Position numbers and translations under genes: made by a program. Under the pieces are notes generated by a model. It was given only the letters and a program-made list of their open reading frames with translations, was not told where the DNA came from and made no database searches. From Candidatus Kaiserbacteria bacterium RIFCSPLOWO2_01_FULL_54_20 (GTDB taxonomy: Bacteria; Patescibacteriota; Minisyncoccia; Phycocordibacterales; UBA2100), in the NCBI GenBank assembly GCA_001783355.1, contig MFMA01000012.1, positions 1 to 17,740 of the forward strand: DNA of 17,740 bases, given 5' to 3'. This document shows positions 1 to 6,984 of the stretch, piece after piece. Position 1 is the stretch's first letter. Every line of letters begins with the position of its first letter.

Positions 1-39
1 TACAAAGTGATTTCGCAATTACTCAAAGACGCGCGCTAA
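1..39 (+). CDS. C-terminal fragment of an unidentified gene (partial)
   Basis: Reading from base 1, twelve sense codons (YKVISQLLKDAR) are followed by TAA at 37-39. The helical, charged ending looks like a natural protein C-terminus, but it is far too short to identify. Frame 3 is also open here, to TAA at 63-65, and cannot be excluded as the real frame. The gene body lies outside the window. Confidence 0.3.
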   Translation, partial: YKVISQLLKDAR

Positions 40-92
40 TCCCAGCCTCCCGTTTCTTTCTTTAAACCGAGTTTTCATCAGAAACGCTGCCT

Positions 93-263
93 ATGGCTCC
101 GGGAGGGCTTATCGTGGCCTCAAGGAGCGGCAGCGCATACCACTATCCCTGGTGCCCCGGCGCCGCGACCATCTCGCAGGGGAACAAGGTGTGGTTCAAG
201 AGCGAAGAGGCGGCCAAACGAGCGGGATATGCGGCGGCTAAGAATTGCAAGGGGCTTGAATAG
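93..263 (+). CDS. Small Ada-type zinc-binding domain protein (56 aa)
   Basis: The 56-residue product matches the pattern of the metal-binding domain of the Ada DNA-repair methyltransferase: SGSAYHYPWCPGA around residues 12-24, then NKVWFKSEEAAKRAGY (31-46) and AKNCKGL near the end. Cys21 and Cys52 with His17 are the obvious metal ligands. In Ada the domain holds a zinc-bound, methyl-accepting cysteine; in CPR bacteria I recall it as a C-terminal domain of small, often membrane-anchored proteins of unknown role, so DNA repair should not be assumed. ATG at 93 is the only ATG after the in-frame TAA at 63-65, and I see no Shine-Dalgarno sequence before it. The protein begins almost at the domain edge, so an N-terminal part may have been lost by frameshift or truncation. 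The domain is clear; whether the gene is intact is not. Confidence 0.7.
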   Translation: MAPGGLIVASRSGSAYHYPWCPGAATISQGNKVWFKSEEAAKRAGYAAAKNCKGLE

Positions 264-354
264 CTGGCAGCCAGTAGCCAGTAGCCCGTGGCCATGCGAA
301 AATGCGGGCTATATGTATTCTTGCTACAAGCTATCAGCTACAGGCAACAGGCTA
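261..354. repeat. Inverted array of AGCYNGT-type heptamers (imperfect hairpin)
   Basis: The left arm (about 261-293) is a run of 7-base units: AGCTGGC, AGCCAGT, AGCCAGT, AGCCCGT. The right arm (about 322-354), read on the minus strand, is again 7-base units: AGCCTGT, TGCCTGT, AGCTGAT, AGCTTGT, AGCAAGA. The arms pair imperfectly, with mismatches recurring at about the same place in each unit. A tighter alternative hairpin is TAGCCCG (282-288) with CGGGCTA (305-311). The element fills the gap between the Ada-domain gene and the exonuclease and runs into the latter's start codon. I found no flanking duplication. It could be a mobile or recombination-derived repeat, or a structured leader. Confidence 0.6.
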
Positions 355-956
355 TGTTAGTCGTTGACGTAGAAGCATCCGGAACGGACTGTCGTAAGCA
401 CTCCATCGTGAGCGTGGGGGCGCTCGACCTATCGAAACCACAAAATCGTTTTTACGAAGAATGTCGCGTATGGGACGGCGCACATATCATGGATGAGGCG
501 CTCGCCGTGAACGGGTTTACGAAGGAGCAGGTCACCGACAAGAAAAAGCAGAGCGAGGCTGATCTCACGCACGCGTTCCTACATTGGAGCGAGGGCGTAG
601 CGGACCGTACGTTGGGCGCGCAGAACGTTTCGTTCGACCGCGATTTCCTAAAAGCGGCGGCGGAGCGCGCAGGACACACCACCTGGCCGTTCTCCTATCG
701 CACCATCGACATACACACGCTTGCGTACATGCACATGATCAATAACGGCCTTCAGCCGCCGATAGATAAAGTGAAGCGACACTCTTCTCTCGACCTCGAT
801 CAAGCGCTTCTCTACTGCGGCATTCCCGCGGAGCCGAGCCCGCACAACGCGCTGACCGGCGCGCTCTCACACGCCGAGGTTATTTCGCGTCTGCTCTATG
901 GCAGAAAACTTCTTCCAGAGTTCACGCAATTTGAGATCCCGTGGAAGAAGAAATAG
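354..956 (+). CDS. DEDD-family 3'-5' exonuclease (RNase T/DnaQ-like)
   Basis: The 200-residue product is a single exonuclease domain expected to remove nucleotides from DNA or RNA 3' ends using two metal ions. Exo I motif: VVDVEASGTD with Asp5 and Glu7. Exo II: GAQNVSFDRDFL with Asp95. Exo III region: PHNALTGALSHAEVISRLL, with His164 at the general-base position. The usual last metal ligand, expected at His+5 as in HxxxxD, is Gly169 here, so activity may be reduced or another acid may substitute. I chose ATG 354, where the conserved fold begins; an in-frame ATG at 288 would add 22 residues encoded entirely by the heptamer-repeat element. The leader has only a weak purine stretch (ACAGG). The cellular role (proofreading, RNA maturation or oligonucleotide clearance) cannot be told. 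The fold assignment is firm. Confidence 0.85.
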   Translation: MLVVDVEASGTDCRKHSIVSVGALDLSKPQNRFYEECRVWDGAHIMDEALAVNGFTKEQVTDKKKQSEADLTHAFLHWSEGVADRTLGAQNVSFDRDFLKAAAERAGHTTWPFSYRTIDIHTLAYMHMINNGLQPPIDKVKRHSSLDLDQALLYCGIPAEPSPHNALTGALSHAEVISRLLYGRKLLPEFTQFEIPWKKK

Positions 957-1128
957 TGCCGACAAGAGAAAATAGGGGATAGACTACCGGCGCAATGCGG
1001 GTTTCCTAGAGCCGAACGCATCGGCACGTACGACGCTGAAATTAGTACAATCGGTACTGAAAATAAATATCCAGCAAATTGTGTACACGAGTATGAAATA
1101 TCGTGGACTCGACTTTTTAGAGAACGGG
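957..1128. other. Intergenic stretch with only weak structure
   Basis: No gene is supported here. Small features are a 7-bp inverted repeat GTGCCGA (956-962) / TCGGCAC (1021-1027), a 5-bp hairpin AGTAC/GTACT near 1044-1057 followed by an AT-rich run that could be a weak exonuclease terminator, and the palindrome GTGTACAC near 1081. None is convincing alone. It is part of the 325-base gap before the next gene; the rest of that gap holds the promoter-like block and hairpins listed separately. Confidence 0.4.
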
Positions 1129-1176
1129 TTGACAGCTCTTGACAGGGAAGTGGTCTAATGTGTGCTGTGGTCTAAT
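1129..1176 (+). promoter_or_regulatory. Promoter-like block with duplicated -35 and -10 elements
   Basis: Two perfect TTGACA boxes occur at 1129-1134 and 1139-1144. The ten-mer GTGGTCTAAT occurs twice, at 1150-1159 and 1167-1176, and each copy reads as an extended -10 (TG-N-TCTAAT). The first TTGACA and first TCTAAT are 19 bases apart, slightly long but workable with an extended -10. A transcript starting near 1166 would carry a leader of about 115 bases containing the two hairpins. The duplication could mean tandem start sites or an operator made of the repeated ten-mer. Confidence 0.5.
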
Positions 1177-1194
1177 AATAGCACGTCGCACAAT

Positions 1195-1288
1195 GTATCT
1201 TTTGCGACGCATAAGCCCCCGGCTTCTGCGTGCGCAAAAGATACGCATCATTTTCCGACGGAGCCGTAGTACCGTCGGAAAATGATGC
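1195..1288 (+). promoter_or_regulatory. Two abutting long hairpins in the leader
   Basis: Hairpin 1 (1195-1244): GTATCTTTTGCG pairs with CGCAAAAGATAC (12 bp), continues as ACGCA/TGCGT and AAGCC/GGCTT with one bulge and one mismatch, and closes on a 3-base loop. Hairpin 2 (1245-1288): a perfect 17-bp stem, 1245-1261 with 1272-1288, and a 10-base loop. No base separates them. Neither ends in a T-run, so they are not simple intrinsic terminators. The 3' side of hairpin 2 contains the first two possible start codons (1282, 1285) of the next gene; a third ATG (1291) lies just outside. They could act as a translational switch, an RNA-stability structure, or be a repeat element. Confidence 0.65.
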
Positions 1289-1977
1289 CAATGAGAGCAG
1301 ATTCCGATACAATCACCCCTGTGACGTATGCCGACCGTATAGAAAGACTTTTGACTCCCCCGGAGCGTCGGCTGTTCCAAAAGCTCTCGACGCCGCAAAA
1401 GATACAGGCCTACCTGGATACCCTCCCAGTCAATTTTGAGGCTTCCGGAGAGACCTATATGTCTCCCAGACGCGTTATACGGGCCAAAACGGCCCATTGC
1501 TTCGAGGGGGCTCTGCTTGCCGCTACGGCGCTCGCATATCATGGTAAAAGGCCTTTATTGCTTGATTTTAGGACGATTCCGGCCGATGAGGACCACGTGG
1601 TGACCCTTTTTCGCCAAAACGGCTACTGGGGGGCCATCAGCAAGACCAACCATGCCATCCTGCGCTACCGCGACCCGGTCTATAGAACGGTGCGCGAGCT
1701 CGCCATGTCATTCTTCCACGAGTACCTGATGTGGGACGGAAGGAAGTCGCTCCGTGCATATTCGGGGCCGTTCGACCTCTCGAAAATTGCTCCAGAGCGG
1801 TGGGTCACGGCTGATAAGGAGTTGTTCTGGCTTGTAGAAGCACTTGATAAGACCCGCCACTTCCCTACCGTTCCGAAAAAAAATCTGCGACTGCTCCGTA
1901 AGGCATACAAAATTGAATTACGCGCGATGAAGCTCGTCGAGTGGAAATCCCCAAAACGTTCCAAGAAACGACGTTGA
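1282..1977 (+). CDS. Unnamed protein with transglutaminase-like Cys/His core
   Basis: I do not have a firm name for this 231-residue soluble protein. Its middle resembles the transglutaminase/papain-type fold: KTAHCFEGALLAATAL (Cys73 at a helix start), LLLDFRTI (Asp95), ADEDHVVTLF (His105), then GYWGAISKTNHAILRYRDP (Asn123). Cys73 and His105 are the likely catalytic pair if it is an enzyme. A conserved-looking RTVRELAMSFFHEYL and an AYSGPFDLSKI segment follow; the tail is rich in Lys/Arg. Possible starts are ATG 1282, 1285 and 1291; the first two lie inside a 17-bp hairpin stem, so 1291 (228 aa) may be used. A stop at 1267-1269 bars any upstream extension. The gene ends four bases from the convergent M23 gene. 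It appears monocistronic. The alternative is a structural, inactive member of the fold. Confidence 0.75.
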   Translation: MMPMRADSDTITPVTYADRIERLLTPPERRLFQKLSTPQKIQAYLDTLPVNFEASGETYMSPRRVIRAKTAHCFEGALLAATALAYHGKRPLLLDFRTIPADEDHVVTLFRQNGYWGAISKTNHAILRYRDPVYRTVRELAMSFFHEYLMWDGRKSLRAYSGPFDLSKIAPERWVTADKELFWLVEALDKTRHFPTVPKKNLRLLRKAYKIELRAMKLVEWKSPKRSKKRR

Positions 1978-1981
1978 CTAA

Positions 1982-3268
1982 CTATAGGTAGTCGATGGGA
2001 TTCAAATATCCCGAGAGTGGCGCGACCGGCATCACGGCGTTTGAGCAGGCTGTTCTCTTGTTGGTCGCTTCGCCAAGCTTGATTATCTGCACGGCCGAGG
2101 CTGCATAGACGGTGAAGTGCAGGTGCGGCCCTGTCGCATACCCTGTCGCGCCGCTGTACCCGATGACCTGCCCCGTCGAGACCGACTGCCCCGTCGAGAC
2201 ATCTATCTGCGAGAGGTGCGCGTACAAGGTCGAAAGGCCGTTGCTGTGCCGTATCACGACCCATTTGCCGTAGGAATAGCAGCCGCGCACCGAGTCGGTA
2301 TTTCCCGTGCCAAGAACAGTGCCTGTGAGCGCCGCCTTCACAGGGGTGCCGATCGCCGCGCGAAAGTCGATGCCGTTGTGACCTTTCCCGGCATACGCTC
2401 CCGACATCGCGAAGGCCGTGTTGCCGAAATACTGCGTCACTTTCACACTGCTAAGCGGCCAGCGAAGAATTCCCTTCCCCGCGGGAGGAATAAGAGAAGG
2501 GTCTATCGTGTACTGTAGTTTGCCTTGCAAGTCGGAAAGCGCCGCCTCGAAACTCGCTTTCGCCGCTTGTTTTTCGGCCAAAATAGATTGGAACGTCGAT
2601 TCCTGCGATTTCGTCTGCGCGAGCAGGTCGTTCTGCGCTTTTCGGGTCGCATCAAGAGAGCCCTGCTCCCCGAGCAGATTGTTCTGCTCTTTCAGAAGTT
2701 CGGAACGCTTTTTTTCGGTCGCGGTTTTCGTTTCGGTAAGAGACTGCTTTTGTTCGGAGAGTTCTACGATCTCGTTCCGCATGGCCTCTTGAAGGGCGCG
2801 TGTTGCGTCGATGTCACTCCAAATATCCGTGATGTCGTCCGAAGAAAGTATCGCGACTGCGAGCGTTTGGCTCTGCGCCTTATGGAGGCTACGAAGAGTC
2901 TCGGCAAGACCCGCTTCCTCGACGCGAATGGAGCCCTGTTTCCCCTCGATATTCTCGGAAAGCGATTGTATCTGGAGCTGAATTGTTTTTATCTTGTTCT
3001 TGGTGACGCTTATCGACGCCGTTAGCTTCTTGCGCTGAATGTCGAGCTGACTAAGCGTATTTTGCAGAGTTTGCTTTTTCGCCCCCACATCCGCCAATTG
3101 CTTTTCGTATGCGGCTATCTCTTTGTTCAGTACCTCTATCTGTGCGCTGTTGGTATCGATCTCAGCCTGGATCTGTTCAGCTGTCTGTGCTCGCATCAAT
3201 AGGGGCAAAAGCAACACGCATAGTAATCCTGCGAGGAGCGCAGACGGTATGTGCAGGCGCAGCGGCAT
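1982..3268 (-). CDS. Secreted coiled-coil M23 peptidase (EnvC/NlpD-like)
   Basis: This 428-residue protein probably cuts peptidoglycan cross-bridges or activates amidases outside the membrane. A signal peptide or anchor spans about residues 5-27 (a leucine-rich stretch ending MRAQ). Residues ~30-250 are heptad-rich coiled coil (many EQ/KK/LS repeats). The C-terminal LytM/M23 domain (~285-428) keeps all four zinc and catalytic residues: His297 and Asp301 in GHNGIDF, His351 in YAHLS, His382 and His384 in GPHLHF, so it should be active rather than an EnvC-type degenerate. The frame is open 51 codons further upstream, but I chose the ATG at 3268 because a signal peptide follows it directly and it lies one base after the gltX stop (TGA-T-ATG), implying translational coupling. 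It is the last gene of the leftward operon, convergent with the gene ending at 1977. Confidence 0.92.
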   Translation of the reverse strand: MPLRLHIPSALLAGLLCVLLLPLLMRAQTAEQIQAEIDTNSAQIEVLNKEIAAYEKQLADVGAKKQTLQNTLSQLDIQRKKLTASISVTKNKIKTIQLQIQSLSENIEGKQGSIRVEEAGLAETLRSLHKAQSQTLAVAILSSDDITDIWSDIDATRALQEAMRNEIVELSEQKQSLTETKTATEKKRSELLKEQNNLLGEQGSLDATRKAQNDLLAQTKSQESTFQSILAEKQAAKASFEAALSDLQGKLQYTIDPSLIPPAGKGILRWPLSSVKVTQYFGNTAFAMSGAYAGKGHNGIDFRAAIGTPVKAALTGTVLGTGNTDSVRGCYSYGKWVVIRHSNGLSTLYAHLSQIDVSTGQSVSTGQVIGYSGATGYATGPHLHFTVYAASAVQIIKLGEATNKRTACSNAVMPVAPLSGYLNPIDYL

Positions 3269-3269
3269 A

Positions 3270-4571
3270 TCAGAGAGTTTGTAATGCCGCGTCGATGCGC
3301 CGCAAAGCGACTTCTTTGCCGATAATGGAAGCGACGGTGAACGGGTCCGGACTTTTTTCCCGTCCGGTGAGCGCATAGCGGAGCGGCCACAAGACCTTGC
3401 CGCGCCCTTCCGCTTCAGCATACTCCCATAGGTGCGTTTTCACTTGGTCGGCCGTCATCTCACCTTGAGACGGCATAGCCGCAAATAACTTTCGCAGGTG
3501 CCCGAGATGCTTCTTACCAGCCTCCGCGTCGCTTCCCTTCCCTGGAAGTTTTGCTGGGTCGGGTTTTGGCTCGGAGAAAAAATATTCGAAATCATGTTTT
3601 ACGGTATCGAATTCCTGCCACACACCAACGCGCTCTTTCACCAGTGGTACAAGTTTTGCCGCGATGCCTTTGTCCCACGAATGCGCGCGGCGAAGCATTT
3701 CGGCCAAATACTCATCGTCCGGTATTTCAAGCATGTACTCGCGGTTCAGCCACTTAAGCTTTTGCAGGTCGAATATCGCGCCGCTCTTGTGAACGTTCTG
3801 TATATCGAATTCGCCGATAATTTCCTTGAGAGAAAGCTTCTCCTTGCCGGAGGGCGGCGTCCACCCGAGAAGCACCAGGTAATTCAGGAATGCTTGCGGT
3901 ATGTATCCGTCGCCCCGATAGTCGTTGACGGACGCCGCAAAATTCCGCTTGGAGAGTTTTGAGCGATCAGGCGCGAGAATGAGAGGAATGTGCGCGTATA
4001 TGGGTCGCTCAAAGCCGAGCGCCTCCTGTATCAGTATCTGTCGTTGGGTATTCGATATATGGTCTTCTCCGCGGATGACGTGCGTGATGCCCATCTCACC
4101 GTCGTCAACGACGACCGCGAAGTTGTAAAGCGGATCGTCGGCGTTGCGCGCGATGACAAAGTCTTTCAGCTCGGCGGTCTCGAACGAGACCTCGCCGCGA
4201 ATGAGATCGGAGAACGTGACGCGGACATTTGGATTTTTAAATCGCACGACTTTTCCGCCTTTCTCGCCCGCCTCGGCTTCGTATGCGGCCCCTTTTTCGA
4301 TCAGCTTGTGAAGATACGTGCGATATACATCTATTTTTTCGGACTGCCTAAGAGGGTTCGCCAGGGTGTAAGGAATTTGAAGCCAGTGCAATCCGGCGAT
4401 GATGTCCTCCTCATACTCCTTCTTGCTACGCTCTTTGTCGGTATCCTCGAACCGCAGGTACATTACCCCTCCTGCTTTTGCGGCGAACAGATAATTGAAG
4501 AGCGCGGTGCGCGCGCTCCCGATGTGGAAATAGCCTGTCGGCGATGGCGGAAAACGAGTGACGACGTTCAT
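3270..4571 (-). CDS. gltX: Glutamyl-tRNA synthetase
   Basis: A class I synthetase that charges tRNA-Glu with glutamate in the cytoplasm. The HIGH motif is PSPTGYFHIGSART (HIGS 16-19) and the KMSKS-type motif is KLSKR (205-209); FEDTDKERS (~41-49) and IRGEDHISNTQRQ (~166-178) are typical of the GluRS core. At 433 residues it is somewhat shorter than the common 460-500, mainly in the C-terminal anticodon-binding part, which still shows the final GR-x-SPDPF-x-VASIIGKE helices. If the genome lacks GlnRS this enzyme may also mischarge tRNA-Gln for GatCAB repair, but that cannot be seen here. It starts five bases after the murG stop and ends one base before the M23 gene, so the three are probably one transcript. 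Confidence 0.96.
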   Translation of the reverse strand: MNVVTRFPPSPTGYFHIGSARTALFNYLFAAKAGGVMYLRFEDTDKERSKKEYEEDIIAGLHWLQIPYTLANPLRQSEKIDVYRTYLHKLIEKGAAYEAEAGEKGGKVVRFKNPNVRVTFSDLIRGEVSFETAELKDFVIARNADDPLYNFAVVVDDGEMGITHVIRGEDHISNTQRQILIQEALGFERPIYAHIPLILAPDRSKLSKRNFAASVNDYRGDGYIPQAFLNYLVLLGWTPPSGKEKLSLKEIIGEFDIQNVHKSGAIFDLQKLKWLNREYMLEIPDDEYLAEMLRRAHSWDKGIAAKLVPLVKERVGVWQEFDTVKHDFEYFFSEPKPDPAKLPGKGSDAEAGKKHLGHLRKLFAAMPSQGEMTADQVKTHLWEYAEAEGRGKVLWPLRYALTGREKSPDPFTVASIIGKEVALRRIDAALQTL

Positions 4572-4576
4572 GGAAG

Positions 4577-5719
4577 TTACCGAGGCGCGTGCTCGAGGGC
4601 GGTTTCGACGATGATGGCGGCTATTTTCTGAGCGGCATCGGGGCGGGCGAAGGATTTGGCGGCGGCGCTCATGGAAGCATGAAGTCCCTGATCGTTCATG
4701 ATGCGTTCGATCTCGGCGACAAGGAGATGCGGTGTAAGATTTTTCTGCTCCAGAACAGCGGATGCACCCATGCGGGCGTATGAAAAAGCGTTCTCCGTTT
4801 GGTCGTGGGATATCTCCGTCGGAATCGGTATCAGTATCGACGGGATGCCCCAGGCGGCTATCTCGAATATCGTGCCGCTGCCGGCTCTGGAAACAACGAG
4901 CGAAGAGATGCCGGCTGTCATGCGAAGCGCGAGGGCATTCAAGAGGCCGAAGCTTCGATAGCGGCTGGCGTACCGCGAGTCCTTCAGAATGACGCTCGCC
5001 AAACTTCCCACTTCTTCGAGGTTCGCGCTCCCGGTCTGATGCACGACGTTGTAGCGTTCAAGAAGCGTGGGCAATGCATCAAGCACGACCTCATTGAGGG
5101 TGGTCGCACCCATCGAGCCGCCCATGATGAAAACAGTCGGGACGACTGATTCCAGCTTCAAGAATTCATGTCCGCCTTCTTTGGCCGGAGCCTCAAGCTC
5201 CTTGCGGATCGGATGCCCGGTGCGAGCTATCTTCGCTAGATATTTTTCGGGAAATTGTTTCGCGGCATCCGGGTGCGCGAGGGCCACCCAGCGTGCGAAC
5301 CGTGCAGACCACAGCGATACGCGGCCCGGCTTCGCGTCCGCGTCGTAAATGATGACCGGTATCGCAAGAAGGCGTGCCGCATACAGTGTGGGAAATGCCG
5401 CGAAACCCCCAGTAGAGAAAATAACGTCGGGGTAAATACTAAAAAGCTGGAAGATGGAACGAATGATCCCGGCCGCCGTCTTGAATGCGTCGAATACGTT
5501 CAAAATGCTTGGGTACCGCCGCAACTTACCGGCGGTAGAAGGCCGGTACTCGATCTCGTGTTCGAGGAGCGAGACGCTGTCGAACGGCTCGGGCCCGATA
5601 TAGAAAAGCTCCGGGTCGATGAGCTTCTTTTCTTTGGTGATGTCTTCCAGCGCTTCTGCAACGGCAATGAGGGGATAAAAGTGTCCCCCGCTCCCCCCGC
5701 CCGCAAGCACGATCTTCAT
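4577..5719 (-). CDS. murG: MurG, lipid II-forming GlcNAc transferase
   Basis: MurG adds GlcNAc from UDP-GlcNAc to lipid I, giving lipid II, at the inner face of the membrane. The 380-residue length is close to normal. N-terminal acceptor domain: GGGSGGH (7-13), STGGFAAFP (102-110) and YDADAKPGRVS (125-135, equivalent to the HEQN region of E. coli). C-terminal UDP-GlcNAc domain: GGSMGA (200-205), HQTG (227-230), SRAGSGTIFE with Glu286 for ribose contact, and DQTENA (306-311). The start codon follows an A-rich stretch with no Shine-Dalgarno; a possible extended -10 lies just upstream. It sits 22 bases after ftsW and 5 before gltX. No other mur gene besides mraY is in view. Confidence 0.96.
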   Translation of the reverse strand: MKIVLAGGGSGGHFYPLIAVAEALEDITKEKKLIDPELFYIGPEPFDSVSLLEHEIEYRPSTAGKLRRYPSILNVFDAFKTAAGIIRSIFQLFSIYPDVIFSTGGFAAFPTLYAARLLAIPVIIYDADAKPGRVSLWSARFARWVALAHPDAAKQFPEKYLAKIARTGHPIRKELEAPAKEGGHEFLKLESVVPTVFIMGGSMGATTLNEVVLDALPTLLERYNVVHQTGSANLEEVGSLASVILKDSRYASRYRSFGLLNALALRMTAGISSLVVSRAGSGTIFEIAAWGIPSILIPIPTEISHDQTENAFSYARMGASAVLEQKNLTPHLLVAEIERIMNDQGLHASMSAAAKSFARPDAAQKIAAIIVETALEHAPR

Positions 5720-5728
5720 ATTTTTCTT

Positions 5729-5737
5729 ATTTTAGCA
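5729..5737 (-). promoter_or_regulatory. Possible extended -10 promoter for murG
   Basis: On the minus strand the ftsW/murG gap contains TGCTAAAAT, matching an extended -10 (TG-N-TAAAAT), nine bases before the murG ATG. There is no convincing -35. If used it would give a very short or leaderless murG-gltX-M23 transcript. This is a single short motif match and remains speculative. Confidence 0.3.
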
Positions 5738-5741
5738 CCTT

Positions 5742-6839
5742 TCACGAATGGGCCCTCCTCCTCGAAACTTCGAGGAGAATGCCCGCACTTCCAAGCGAGG
5801 CAAGCATGGCGCTACCGCCCTGGCTGATAAAGGTCAGCGGGATCCCGGTGAGGGGTGCGAGCCCGAGCATGGCGGCGATATTGATGAAGGCTTCGGCAAC
5901 GAGGTAGGTCGAAATACCGACTGCTAAGTACCCTCCGAAGAGGTCGGGCGTATGCGTGGCGACCCAGAATCCGCGCATGGCGAGGGAAAGGAAGAGTCCG
6001 ACCAGAGCGACCGCGCCGACAAATCCGAACTCCTCTCCGAGAACGGCAAAGATAGAGTCCCCCATCGGCTCCGGAAGATAGGTGAACTTCTGCACGCTCT
6101 GCCCGAACCCTCTTCCGAGCAGTCCTCCGGAACCTATCGCCATGAGCGATTGCCGTATCTGGTAACCTTCTTCTTGGGGTGCAAGAGACGGATTAAAAAA
6201 GACCTCGATGCGGTCGAGGATATACGGCCGGACATAGGCGAGCACAGCAACGGCGAGGACGGCAACGAACGCCATGATGAGCAGGTCGCGGATACGCGCC
6301 CCTGCCGCAAAAAAAACAGCTACGACCGAGACGACTATCACACCAAGTGTACCGATGTCGGGCTGTGTCACGAGGATGAGAACGGGGCCTGACAAGATGA
6401 GCAGAAGCCCACCCAATCCCCACTGCAAGGTTTGTACGCGCGCCCGAATGGTCGAGAAGTACGCCGCTGCCATGATGATGGAAGCGATCTTCAAGAACTC
6501 CGACGGTTGAAGCGAAAATCCGGCGATGTTGAGCCAGCGTCGTCCGCCGCCATGCTCGAGACCTATCTGCGGAAGGAATACAGCCGCCGTGAGGAGCAGA
6601 GAAAGCACGAAAAGGTGCGGCGCAAAACGTTTCCAGGTCGTGCAGGGTATCCGACTTGCTATCAAGAGCGCGATGAGTCCAACGCCAATGCCGAGCGCGG
6701 CATGATTGAAAACCACGGACGACATATTAGAGCTCCCCCGCGCGAGAAGTCCGAAGACCGCCGAGGCAAAGATGAATCCCCCGCCGACGACAAGAGTCGC
6801 TATCAATAGCACGAGTGTCTTGTCGATCCTGGCGCGCAT
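5742..6839 (-). CDS. ftsW: FtsW/RodA-family peptidoglycan glycosyltransferase
   Basis: A SEDS-family polytopic membrane protein that polymerises lipid II into glycan strands together with a class B penicillin-binding protein. The 365-residue length and about ten hydrophobic segments fit. Signature stretches: GGGRRWLNIAGFSLQPSEFLK (~97-117), TQPDIGTLGV (158-167), a periplasmic-loop region SGGLLGRGFGQSVQK (~237-251), and LPEPMGDSIFAVLGEE, where Asp261 corresponds to the catalytic Asp of RodA/FtsW. The C-terminal LTGIPLTFISQGGSAML is FtsW-like; its place between mraY and murG also argues for FtsW rather than RodA. The ATG (6837-6839) is one base from a 133-bp inverted-repeat element, so its leader is entirely element sequence and lacks a Shine-Dalgarno. 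Confidence 0.93.
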   Translation of the reverse strand: MRARIDKTLVLLIATLVVGGGFIFASAVFGLLARGSSNMSSVVFNHAALGIGVGLIALLIASRIPCTTWKRFAPHLFVLSLLLTAAVFLPQIGLEHGGGRRWLNIAGFSLQPSEFLKIASIIMAAAYFSTIRARVQTLQWGLGGLLLILSGPVLILVTQPDIGTLGVIVVSVVAVFFAAGARIRDLLIMAFVAVLAVAVLAYVRPYILDRIEVFFNPSLAPQEEGYQIRQSLMAIGSGGLLGRGFGQSVQKFTYLPEPMGDSIFAVLGEEFGFVGAVALVGLFLSLAMRGFWVATHTPDLFGGYLAVGISTYLVAEAFINIAAMLGLAPLTGIPLTFISQGGSAMLASLGSAGILLEVSRRRAHS

Positions 6840-6840
6840 A

Positions 6841-6973
6841 CCCGGTTAGTACAATTTCGAATAATTACTGCCGCACATCCAACGGCAAGAGTTTGGCAGG
6901 ATATCGAAGTCGTTTTTTCTTGCTATACGCTGATGAATATTCATACAAGGCGATTCGAAATTGTCCTACCGGG
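6841..6973. mobile_element. Inverted-repeat element A (MITE-like, 133 bp)
   Basis: It begins CCCGGTTAGTACAATTTCG and ends CGAAATTGTCCTACCGGG, and is bracketed by the 4-bp direct repeat CATA (6837-6840 and 6974-6977). The arms pair as CCCGGT/ACCGGG, a small internal loop, then ACAATTTCGAAT/ATTCGAAATTGT. Inside is a perfect 12-bp palindrome ATGAATATTCAT (6933-6944). It fills the mraY/ftsW junction. One duplicated CATA is the complement of the ftsW start codon plus one base. It has no transposase. On the minus strand a 32-codon ORF beginning MNIHQ runs from 6944 to the TAA at 6846-6848 and ends SKLY. Confidence 0.8.
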
Positions 6974-6984
6974 CATAGACCTCT
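6974..6984 (-). promoter_or_regulatory. Displaced former ribosome-binding site of ftsW
   Basis: On the minus strand the mraY stop overlaps AGAGGT (6979-6984), followed by CT and a duplicated ATG (6976-6974). Element A then separates this site from the ftsW ATG at 6839. Removing the element and one repeat copy gives mraY TAG-AGGTCT-ATG ftsW, a typical tight junction with an SD-like sequence. The spacing to the ATG is short, so SD function is inferred. As it stands the site would start a peptide MPGRTISNRLV that stops inside the element. Confidence 0.4.

Noticed and set aside
1042..1051. TTAGTACAAT, identical to the inner end of elements A and C, as a fifth element
   Set aside because: There is no CCCGGT beside it, no partner arm within 200 bases and no flanking duplication; a ten-base match alone is not enough.
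1976..1993. GACTA/TAGTC hairpin spanning the convergent stops as a bidirectional terminator
   Set aside because: Only a 5-bp stem with an 8-base loop and no T-run on either side.
3269..3421. 51-codon N-terminal extension of the M23 protein
   Set aside because: It overlaps the gltX 3' end in another frame and would put the signal peptide in the middle; the ATG one base after the gltX stop fits better.
5255..5827. Long rightward open frame opposite murG/ftsW
   Set aside because: It runs antisense to clearly recognised genes and its translation has no domain-like character; the same applies to other long frames opposite gltX, mraY, the DD-peptidase gene, scpA and aspS.
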